From Porphyromonadaceae bacterium UBA2720 (GTDB lineage: Bacteria > Bacteroidota > Bacteroidia > Bacteroidales > Muribaculaceae), in NCBI GenBank assembly GCA_002353885.1, contig DEKO01000110.1, positions 1-5,688 of the forward strand: a DNA stretch of 5,688 bases, read 5' to 3'. The position numbers and the translations under genes are program-made. The notes beneath the pieces were generated by a model, which ran no database searches, was not told where the DNA came from, and saw only the letters and a list, made by a program, of their open reading frames with translations. Shown here piece by piece: positions 1-5,688 of the stretch; position 1 is the first letter of the stretch; the number at the start of each line of letters is the position of its first letter.

Positions 1-21
1 CGGTGGCTCGCAATACGCTGA

Positions 22-53
22 CAAAGATACACAAAAAAGGCGACCGTGCCAAA
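22..53 (-). promoter_or_regulatory. Bacteroidota-type promoter for a gene beyond the left edge
   Basis: On the minus strand a -33 element TTTG (53-50) is followed after 20 bases by TATCTTTG (29-22), which fits the TAnnTTTG -7 consensus of the primary sigma factor of Bacteroidota. Transcription would start near position 15 and run off the window, so the gene served is not seen. The -33 element lies in the loop and first stem base of the preceding terminator, so the promoter and terminator share DNA. The call rests on both boxes matching the consensus at normal spacing. Confidence 0.6.
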
Positions 54-71
54 TTTTTCAGGCACGGTCGC
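33..71 (-). terminator. Intrinsic terminator of the receptor-lipoprotein operon
   Basis: On the minus strand an 11-bp perfect stem (GCGACCGTGCC at 71-61 with its complement at 50-40) encloses a 10-base AT-rich loop (60-51). It is followed by one C and then six T (38-33). The stem begins 20 bases after the lipoprotein stop codon. There is no T tract on the plus-strand side, so it is a one-way terminator for leftward transcription. Confidence 0.92.
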
Positions 72-91
72 TGATTATTGTTCAAGGCCGA

Positions 92-1609
92 TTATCGGGC
101 CGAGGTGTGCGAGAAGTAGATGCCGTTGGCCACCTGGGGCTGACCGTTGTGGGTGCCCTTGACACCGATGACGGTGAGCTGGTCGCCGACCTTGATGCCG
201 GCAGTCTCCAGATAGTTCTTGCGGGCATCGCCTGTTGCGCCCCAACCGGGATAGCAGCCGTAGACATAGAGGCGCGAGTCGCCGCTCTTGAGCCACAGGT
301 TGCCGTAGGTGGGGTTGACAATCTCGTCGAGTGTGCCAGTGACCATGTAGTAGACATTGGCGTTATCCTCCTTGGCAAGGAACTCGTCGATGGTGACGGG
401 GGTGACCGGAATCACGTTCTCGACCGTGCCACTGACCATCTGTGGGTTGTCGCGGTAAGCGCCGCGCTGTCCGACAACGGTGACCACATCGCCCACCTTG
501 GCATTGCCCAGGAAGCCCTCGGCGCGATAGACGAGCGTTGTCCCGCTATAGTCGCGGATGTAGAAGCTTTTGCCCTGGCTGTCACTGCTGTAGAGCTCGG
601 TGATGACACCGGTGAGACGATACTGTGCGTCGCCCACCTCGGCAGCGAGGAATTCGGCCACAGTGGCATCAACGATTCCACCAGTCTGGGTCAGTGTGGC
701 TATGGCAGTGTACTCCTTGCCTTTGTCGTCGGTAGTGGTGAATGTCACCGCTGCCGAGCGGATGCCACCCTCGTTGGGTGTGGCATGGAACGTCACCACG
801 GGCTCAGCTCCACCGGCAATCGAGACAATCGACAGCCAGTCCTTAGCCTCGTCGGGGATAGCAACCGACACACCATTGTTGGTCTTGCACGTCAGGTTGA
901 CGGCCACATTGCCTCCCTCCTTGTCGAAGGTAGCATTGGCGGGGTCATAGCCCTCGACTTTGATAAGTGACTTCTGCAGGCTCACCACGGTGACATTAAC
1001 CAGCTCAACAGTGGTACCATACAGGGTCTTCGGACCCTCGACAGTGACGATGTCGCCCACCTCGATGCCCAGGCTGAGGAAGTTCTTCTCGTTGCCCTTG
1101 GCATCAAGCGTACCATAGATATAGATGGTTCCCGTCTCATCGGTGAGGTACCAGTTGCCATAGGTAGTGTTGACAATCGATGACACCGTACCGGTCACTC
1201 GGTAAGTCTTGCTCTCGGGACCCTCGATCACCTCGGCGCAGGTAGCCTCGGTGACGCTGGCCTGACCTTGCTGGATGTTGATGGTCTGTCGCTTGCCGTC
1301 GCACTCAATGTGAATCACAGCTGTGCGCACGCCATTGCTGGCATCGGCAGTAAAGGTCACGGCGGTCTGTCCGGCCGGTCCGGTCATCGGGCTAGCCGTG
1401 AGCCACTCTGGCATCTCGGACGCGTCAATGGCCCAGTCATGGGTAGCCTTGACTGCGATTGATGTCGAGCCGCCATCCTCTGGCAGGAAGACATTTGACG
1501 ACGAGACCTGAATCTCATCGAACATCGTGGGCGCATCATCGTCGTTGCAGCTGGTGAGCACCAGTGCAAACAATGCGAACAATGCGGGAATGAAATATCT
1601 GAGTTTCAT
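92..1609 (-). CDS. Surface lipoprotein with BACON and OB-fold-like domains
   Basis: This 505-residue protein starts with a type II signal peptide: a short Lys/Arg n-region, a Phe/Leu/Ala-rich core, and a lipobox LTSC with the lipidated Cys at 21. The next residues, NDDD, fit the acidic export signal that sends Bacteroidota lipoproteins to the cell surface. Domains by eye are BACON 1 (about 31-116, with the typical RTAVIHIE and INIQQG strands), OB-like 1 (118-212), BACON 2 (215-310, with RSAAVTF and TLTQTGG), OB-like 2 (314-400) and OB-like 3 (404-501). Each OB-like unit carries a Y-x-(V/L)-TG strand and a later VGD-x-(V/L)-TV strand. BACON domains are generally thought to bind carbohydrate or mucin; OB folds bind nucleic acid, sugar or protein. 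No catalytic motif is visible, so a binding or accessory role is inferred. The ATG at 1609 lies 21 bases after the receptor's stop codon, indicating co-transcription. No Shine-Dalgarno is seen, as usual in this phylum. The domain calls are motif-based; the substrate is unknown. Confidence 0.9.
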   Translation of the reverse strand: MKLRYFIPALFALFALVLTSCNDDDAPTMFDEIQVSSSNVFLPEDGGSTSIAVKATHDWAIDASEMPEWLTASPMTGPAGQTAVTFTADASNGVRTAVIHIECDGKRQTINIQQGQASVTEATCAEVIEGPESKTYRVTGTVSSIVNTTYGNWYLTDETGTIYIYGTLDAKGNEKNFLSLGIEVGDIVTVEGPKTLYGTTVELVNVTVVSLQKSLIKVEGYDPANATFDKEGGNVAVNLTCKTNNGVSVAIPDEAKDWLSIVSIAGGAEPVVTFHATPNEGGIRSAAVTFTTTDDKGKEYTAIATLTQTGGIVDATVAEFLAAEVGDAQYRLTGVITELYSSDSQGKSFYIRDYSGTTLVYRAEGFLGNAKVGDVVTVVGQRGAYRDNPQMVSGTVENVIPVTPVTIDEFLAKEDNANVYYMVTGTLDEIVNPTYGNLWLKSGDSRLYVYGCYPGWGATGDARKNYLETAGIKVGDQLTVIGVKGTHNGQPQVANGIYFSHTSAR

Positions 1610-1630
1610 AGTTATATTGTAGACTTTGAT

Positions 1631-4600
1631 TTAGTTGAAGATATACTTGATACCAATCGATGCGTTCCAGCACTGGCCGATAGCCTTGTTGCGGACAAAG
1701 GTCTGCGTGTCGCCATGGATGGAACTGGGTGTCGAGAAGGTGGGGAATCCCTGTGCGTCCATGCCCTCATACTTGAGGATGCGGGCGTCTGAGCCAATGG
1801 CGGGGTTGAGATACTTGGCCACACCCCACTTGCTGTTGAACAGGTTGAGCACATTCTTGATGTCGAAGCTCAGCTGCAGGGTGTGCTTGGCACCACAGAC
1901 GTTGAATGAGAAGTCGTGCTTGTAGCTCAGGTCCACACGGTGCACCCATGGGCTATAGACGCTGTAACCCTCGGCATACTTGCCCTGGTTGTTCTTCAGG
2001 TAGCTATCCTTGTGCACGTAGTCCATGAAACGGGTCTGGTCGTCCTGCGAGACAAATCGGAACTCGCCATTGGCCACCTCTTCGTCGGTGGGGATGTAGA
2101 GTGCGTCGTAGTTGTAGCCGTCGCCGTTCATGTCGTTGACCATCATGTAAGAGTAGTTGTAACCACCGCGCCAGGTCTCATAGATCAGGCCATAGTGGTT
2201 GCCGCTCTTGTCATGACCAATAGCCGACAGCACAAAGCGGTCGGGAGTCACATACTGCGAGTTGTGCAACTTGATGTGGTTGGGACCCTCGCTGGTGGGC
2301 ACATAGGTGAATGCGCTCTCGGCAGCCGAACCGGGCAGACCGGTGATTTCCTTGTTCACCACGTGAGTGTAAGCAGCCATCAGGCTGATCCAGTCGGCGG
2401 GGCGAGCATTCAAGGTCACGTTGGCAGTCCAACCGTAACCCTTGCTGGTGTTCTCGAGCACGAAAGCCTTGGTGGCAGTGCGGAATCCGGCAGGATAGAT
2501 GGGGCGATTGTCGGCACCATTGAAGCGGGCGAAGCCAGCCACACTGGGGATACTCCAGTCGCTGATAGTGGCAGCCTTGACGGTCTTGCTGAAGATACCC
2601 TCGACAGTAGCGGTGAAGGGGAACGAAACGGGAATCGTGTAGTCAACGGCCAGAGAAGTCTTCCAAGCCATCGGCATCTTGAACTTAGAGTCAACAGCCG
2701 AGATGGCCGAGGGAACGGTACCCATGTCAGAGGTCACGTTCTGGGGATAACCCATGCTGAAGAGCTTCTGCTGCAGGGCGGCGATGTTGGCATTGCCATT
2801 GGCATCGGTCACCAGACCACCGGCAAACTGGTTCATGTCGATGTAGCGGTTGCCATTGGCGTCGGTAGTGTAGGCACCCGTGTAGTTCTCAAAGCCGCGG
2901 GTGGGAGCGCCGGTCTTGGCGTCCCACACCTTGGTGCTGCCACTGAGGTTAGCCTGATACTGAACGAGACCACCGTTGGTGGGCATGTTGGTGAAGAACA
3001 CCAGGGGCAGACGGCCTGCGAACAGACCTGTTCCACCACGCAACTTCAGGGTCTTGTCACCCTTGATGTCCCAACTGAAGCCCACACGAGGTTGAGCAAT
3101 GATCTGAGTGCTAGGCCACTTGCCGGTGTCGATGTGACGACCATTATAGTCGATTTCCTTGATGGCGTTGTTGGTGATCAAGTCGCCATTGTTGAAGAAG
3201 AGTGCATCCAGACGAATGCCATAGTTGAGTTTGAAACGACGAGTCACGTTCCACTCGTCCTGTACATACATACCAGCCTTGTTGAAGCGGACGCGTGCAG
3301 CAGGCTTGGTCTCACCACCGTAACCATAGGTCAGGTTGACAATCTCTGGGGCAGCACCGTTGATGAAGTCATCAACGCTGCGATAGCGATAGTAACCTGT
3401 ACCGTTGCGCATATATTGGTTGTCGGCCATCTGGTGCTCAAACGAGAGGCCGCCCATCAGTTTGTGGGTGCCATAGTACCAGGTCAGGTCATCCTTGAAG
3501 TTCCAGTGCGTGTTGTGCACGGCGTTGTTCCAGGTAAAGAGCTCATAGCCCAGAGCCATATAGTTGTCGCGGTTGCCCTCGGCATCGGTCATGGTGATGT
3601 CGATGAAGGGGAACTCGCTCGAGTTGCTGGCACGCACATCGTCGAGCTTAGAGAATGTTGCCAGGAACTGGTTGCTCAGGTTGTCGCTCAAGCGGCTGTT
3701 GAGGTCGAACGAGAAGGTGTGCACCAGGTTGTCCATGCCATACATCGAGTTGGCAAACGAGAATGACTTCTGCGACACACGTGCTGTGGGCATACGAGAG
3801 CCACCATCCATCGACGAGGCGTTGGGGTTGCTCCAGTAGCGATTCTTGGTGTAGTTGTAGCGCAAGGCCAGGTGATGAGCATCGGTGATGTTCCAGTCAA
3901 GGCGAGCCAGCACCTTGTAGTTGCTCTCATCGGCGGGGAAGTTGGTGTAGCTGCCCGTGTCATAGCCATACTTGCTCTTGACAAACTCGCTCACGCGAGC
4001 CAGGTCGGCCAGCGATGTGCGCGAGACATACTGCTCGGCATTGCCCACGCCGTTCTGCGAAGCCCGCCACATATTGACCGTGCCGGGCTGCTTGGTCATC
4101 TCACCGTTGACAAAGAAGAAGAGCTTGTCCTTGATGATGGGGCCGCCCAGAGTCAGACCGTATGTCGAGACGCTGAACTTATCGCGTGCCTGACCGATCT
4201 GTGTGCGGTCGACTGCATCGCCACGCATGTTCTCGTTGCGGTGATAGAAGTAGGCGCTGCCGCGGAACTTGTTGGTACCGCTCTTGGTGATGGCATTGAC
4301 ACCACCGCCGATGAAGTTGGTCTGACGCACATCGTAGGGCGAGATGACGACCTGCATCTCCTCGATGGCCTCGATTGAGATGGGGTTGCCACCACCGGGC
4401 AGAGCGTCGCTCAGACCGAAGTTGTTGTTGAAGTTGGCACCGTCGACAGTGAAGTTGGCTGTACGTCCGTCGGTACCGACAAAGCTCATGCCGTTACCAC
4501 CGTAGGGCGACAGACGTGTGACGTCGGTCAGGCTGCGAGTCACTGTGGGCAACGCTGTAATCTGCGAATTGTTGATGTTGGTTGCGGCACCGGTCTTCTC

Positions 4601-4990
4601 GGTGGTGAACTTGGTTCCGAGTGCAGTGACGACGACCTCGCCCAGCGTGTTGCTGTTGAGGCTCATGTTCACATCCAGGTTGAAGGTCTCGGCCAGTTGC
4701 AGGGTGATGCCCTCGGCCACCTGTGGCTGATAGCCAACATAGGTCACCTCGATGCGATAGGGTCCACCGGTGCGCATACCCTGGATAGCATAGCGGCCAT
4801 CCAGGTTGGTCACCGCATTGTACTTGGTGCCCGAAGGCTGATGCACAGCCGTGACGGTGGCACCAATCATGCCCTCATTGTTCTCGTCGGTGACCAGTCC
4901 GGCCATCGAGGCCGTGGTCACCTGTGCGTTCAGTCCCAGTGCGGCACACAGCGCCATCACCAGCGACCAAAACTTCATTCTCTTAAGCAT
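1631..4990 (-). CDS. Oar-like TonB-dependent outer-membrane receptor
   Basis: This 1119-residue outer-membrane protein should import, or possibly export, a ligand using TonB-ExbBD energy. A Sec signal peptide (1-23) probably ends after LNAQ. A carboxypeptidase-regulatory-like beta-sandwich follows (about 27-110, with DGRYAIQGM and YVGYQP), then GEVVVTAL (117-124), a plug (about 131-240, with NFTVDG and IEEMQVVISPYD) and the barrel. The barrel opens with SGTNKFRGSAYFYHRNE and ends in a beta signal IKYIFN. SGTNKF-x-GSAY, LFFFVNGE and a DMNGDG...ALYIPTD segment (near 948-966) are hallmarks of Oar-like receptors, and the length fits that family. SusC features and a SusD neighbour are absent. A region near 706-735 holds two TDANGN motifs. 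The ATG at 4990 is the most upstream start in frame; an alternative Met four codons in (4978) would keep the signal peptide. It is the first gene of a unit with the lipoprotein at 1609-92, behind a long structured leader. Substrate unknown. Confidence 0.93.
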   Translation of the reverse strand: MLKRMKFWSLVMALCAALGLNAQVTTASMAGLVTDENNEGMIGATVTAVHQPSGTKYNAVTNLDGRYAIQGMRTGGPYRIEVTYVGYQPQVAEGITLQLAETFNLDVNMSLNSNTLGEVVVTALGTKFTTEKTGAATNINNSQITALPTVTRSLTDVTRLSPYGGNGMSFVGTDGRTANFTVDGANFNNNFGLSDALPGGGNPISIEAIEEMQVVISPYDVRQTNFIGGGVNAITKSGTNKFRGSAYFYHRNENMRGDAVDRTQIGQARDKFSVSTYGLTLGGPIIKDKLFFFVNGEMTKQPGTVNMWRASQNGVGNAEQYVSRTSLADLARVSEFVKSKYGYDTGSYTNFPADESNYKVLARLDWNITDAHHLALRYNYTKNRYWSNPNASSMDGGSRMPTARVSQKSFSFANSMYGMDNLVHTFSFDLNSRLSDNLSNQFLATFSKLDDVRASNSSEFPFIDITMTDAEGNRDNYMALGYELFTWNNAVHNTHWNFKDDLTWYYGTHKLMGGLSFEHQMADNQYMRNGTGYYRYRSVDDFINGAAPEIVNLTYGYGGETKPAARVRFNKAGMYVQDEWNVTRRFKLNYGIRLDALFFNNGDLITNNAIKEIDYNGRHIDTGKWPSTQIIAQPRVGFSWDIKGDKTLKLRGGTGLFAGRLPLVFFTNMPTNGGLVQYQANLSGSTKVWDAKTGAPTRGFENYTGAYTTDANGNRYIDMNQFAGGLVTDANGNANIAALQQKLFSMGYPQNVTSDMGTVPSAISAVDSKFKMPMAWKTSLAVDYTIPVSFPFTATVEGIFSKTVKAATISDWSIPSVAGFARFNGADNRPIYPAGFRTATKAFVLENTSKGYGWTANVTLNARPADWISLMAAYTHVVNKEITGLPGSAAESAFTYVPTSEGPNHIKLHNSQYVTPDRFVLSAIGHDKSGNHYGLIYETWRGGYNYSYMMVNDMNGDGYNYDALYIPTDEEVANGEFRFVSQDDQTRFMDYVHKDSYLKNNQGKYAEGYSVYSPWVHRVDLSYKHDFSFNVCGAKHTLQLSFDIKNVLNLFNSKWGVAKYLNPAIGSDARILKYEGMDAQGFPTFSTPSSIHGDTQTFVRNKAIGQCWNASIGIKYIFN

Positions 4991-5223
4991 TTTGTACTGT
5001 TAGATTAGTTAATAAAATATTGAATTAATTGTATAGTCACTAGAGGTCAAAACACAACAATCGCCACAAGAGGCCGTGAGCCTGTTGCGGCGGGAATGAC
5101 GACCTGTCGCCTAGCGCGGCGATAGGGTGGGTGCGAATGCCTCACACAGATGCGGTCTGTGCTTGCAGCTGAGGCGCTTATGTCGCAATAGCGAGACATT
5201 AATTAGACATCATACACTAAAAT
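4991..5223 (-). promoter_or_regulatory. Long structured 5' leader of the receptor mRNA
   Basis: From the predicted transcription start near 5223 to the receptor ATG there are about 233 bases. Four hairpins pair by eye on the minus strand. H1 (5199-5180) joins AUGU/ACAU and CGC/GCG around a UAUU loop, with a two-base bulge. H2 (5175-5139) has an outer GCCUCA/UGAGGC stem, an 8-base bulge and an inner CACAGA/UCUGUG stem. H3 (about 5126-5103) is centred on UCGCC/GGCGA with one mismatch in its extension. H4 (5092-5062) is a 12-bp stem with one mismatch and a 7-base loop. AGGUC (5105-5101) can pair with GACCU (5048-5044) and enclose H4. The last 50 bases before the ATG are AU-rich and open, as expected for initiation in Bacteroidota. 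I do not recognise cobalamin, TPP or other common riboswitch signatures. Regulatory function is inferred from length and structure only. Confidence 0.5.
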
Positions 5224-5229
5224 TCGCTG

Positions 5230-5260
5230 CAAAGTTACGACAATTAATTGAAACTGTAAA
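5230..5260 (-). promoter_or_regulatory. Promoter of the receptor-lipoprotein operon
   Basis: On the minus strand TTTA (5260-5257) lies 19 bases before TAACTTTG (5237-5230). The second element matches the Bacteroidota -7 consensus TAnnTTTG exactly; the first is one base off the -33 consensus TTTG. The start should fall near 5223. The spacer holds a perfect 10-base palindrome CAATTAATTG (5250-5241), which could be a repressor or activator site but is also simply AT-rich spacer DNA. Confidence 0.7.
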
Positions 5261-5309
5261 ATTGCGGATTGAAATTTTAGAATTTTGTGATGCCTGTTGG
5301 CCCTAGAAC

Positions 5310-5335
5310 AAAAAAGAGCCCCCTTGCGGGAGCTC
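5310..5335 (-). terminator. Intrinsic terminator of the upstream secreted-protein gene
   Basis: On the minus strand GAGCTCCC (5335-5328) pairs with GGGGGCTC (5323-5316), 8 bp with one G-U pair, around a GCAA tetraloop of the stable GNRA type. Six T follow (5315-5310). It sits 25 bases after the stop codon of the partial gene and 50 bases before the receptor promoter, so it isolates the two transcription units. Confidence 0.92.
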
Positions 5336-5360
5336 TATGCGTTTTGAAGTCAGGGGTGAA

Positions 5361-5688
5361 TTACTTCACAACCTTAACAACGCTCTGAGTGCCATCAACA
5401 TAGGTGGTAACGACAACGTTCACACCGTCGAAAGCCTTGTCAGCAGCCTGGCCAGCCACGTTGTAGTACTTCACACCAGCAACAGCCTTGCCAGCGTTGA
5501 TGTTCTCAACTGCGCTAATCTTCGGGACAACAGTGATATCATAGCGAGGAGAAGTGTAGTCGTTGTTAGCGTAGTCAGTAACTTTGATCTTCTCAACACC
5601 AATCACAGTGCCCTCGGGGAGCTCAGCAGCCTTGGTGTAACGAACCTGGCAGAGGTTGAATTCAGTCTTCAGAATCGGGGTCTTCTTC
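5361..5688 (-). CDS. C-terminal end of a secreted protein with type-IX-like sorting tail (partial)
   Basis: Only the last 109 codons plus the stop are present. The frame stays open through the right edge (first full codon at 5687), so the GTG at 5606 is an internal Val and not a start. The final part reads GVKYYNVAGQ (near 5487-5458), then FDGVNVVVTTYVDGTQ and VVKVVK at the end. This matches the layout of the C-terminal domain by which Bacteroidota proteins leave through the type IX system: a YN-x-x-GQ strand, a G-V/I-Y/N-V-V strand, then a DG turn and a final VxKVVK strand. This version is common at the ends of Prevotella- and Muribaculaceae-like secreted proteins. The 60 residues before it look like beta-rich linker. 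Codons are strongly biased to GCT, GTT, AAC and AAG, unlike the receptor gene, which suggests high expression. The enzymatic or structural function lies outside the window. Confidence 0.8.
   Translation of the reverse strand, partial: KKTPILKTEFNLCQVRYTKAAELPEGTVIGVEKIKVTDYANNDYTSPRYDITVVPKISAVENINAGKAVAGVKYYNVAGQAADKAFDGVNVVVTTYVDGTQSVVKVVK

Noticed and set aside
107..970. A 287-codon plus-strand frame opposite the lipoprotein gene
   Set aside because: It is a shadow of the lipoprotein gene. The composition mirrors the real codons, and no promoter or domain is seen for it.
1610..1630. Separate promoter for the lipoprotein gene between the two genes
   Set aside because: The 21-base gap is too short for both boxes, and I saw no TAnnTTTG element in the gap itself. 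Co-transcription is the simpler reading.
1916..3766. A 616-codon open frame on the plus strand inside the receptor gene
   Set aside because: It is fully antisense to the receptor, which has clear family motifs throughout. Its protein is low in complexity (Val, His, Gly, Ala-rich) with no recognisable domain. The codon use of the true gene keeps the opposite strand free of stops.
1631..4990. Calling the receptor SusC
   Set aside because: It lacks SusC signatures and a SusD partner. Its plug, first barrel strands and DMNGDG...IPTD segment fit Oar-like receptors better.
5062..5200. Cobalamin or TPP riboswitch in the leader
   Set aside because: The conserved cobalamin-box and TPP core sequences are not present on either strand of the leader.
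5361..5606. Reading the right-hand gene as a complete 81-residue protein starting at GTG 5606
   Set aside because: The frame is open without a stop to the window edge and reads as normal protein upstream of the GTG, so this is a truncated 3' end of a longer gene.
1..5688. CRISPR array, tRNA, rRNA, insertion sequence or phage signature
   Set aside because: I saw no regularly spaced repeats, cloverleaf, rRNA-like stretch, transposase motif or paired terminal inverted repeats.

Overview
The window looks like chromosomal DNA from a gut-type member of the Bacteroidales, plausibly Muribaculaceae or Prevotellaceae. The evidence is two promoters of the Bacteroidota TTTG / TAnnTTTG type, start codons with no Shine-Dalgarno sequence, a lipoprotein with an acidic export signal right after its lipobox cysteine, BACON domains, an Oar-like TonB-dependent receptor, and a type-IX-like C-terminal sorting tail. 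The genus call is inference. Every supported gene is on the minus strand, so the window is transcribed from right to left.

Layout in transcription order. (1) At 5688-5361 is the 3' end of a gene for a secreted protein with a type-IX-like C-terminal domain. An intrinsic terminator at 5335-5310 closes it. (2) A Bacteroidota-type promoter at 5260-5230 predicts a start near 5223 and an untranslated leader of about 233 nt, far longer than needed. The leader folds by eye into four consecutive hairpins. (3) At 4990-1631 is a 1119-residue Oar-like TonB-dependent receptor with a signal peptide, a carboxypeptidase-regulatory-like domain, a plug and a barrel. (4) After only 21 bases, at 1609-92, comes a 505-residue, probably surface-exposed lipoprotein built as BACON - OB-like - BACON - OB-like - OB-like. 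(5) A strong terminator at 71-33 ends this two-gene unit. A second promoter (53-22) overlaps that terminator and fires leftwards towards a gene outside the window.

The receptor and lipoprotein look like one operon encoding an outer-membrane pair: a TonB-powered channel and an exposed lipoprotein that could capture ligand or act as a lid or partner. It is not a SusC/SusD pair, because the receptor is Oar-like and the lipoprotein has no SusD-type features. The substrate cannot be read from the sequence. The most unusual element is the long structured leader before the receptor, a candidate cis-regulatory RNA that also contains an open 50-codon reading frame.
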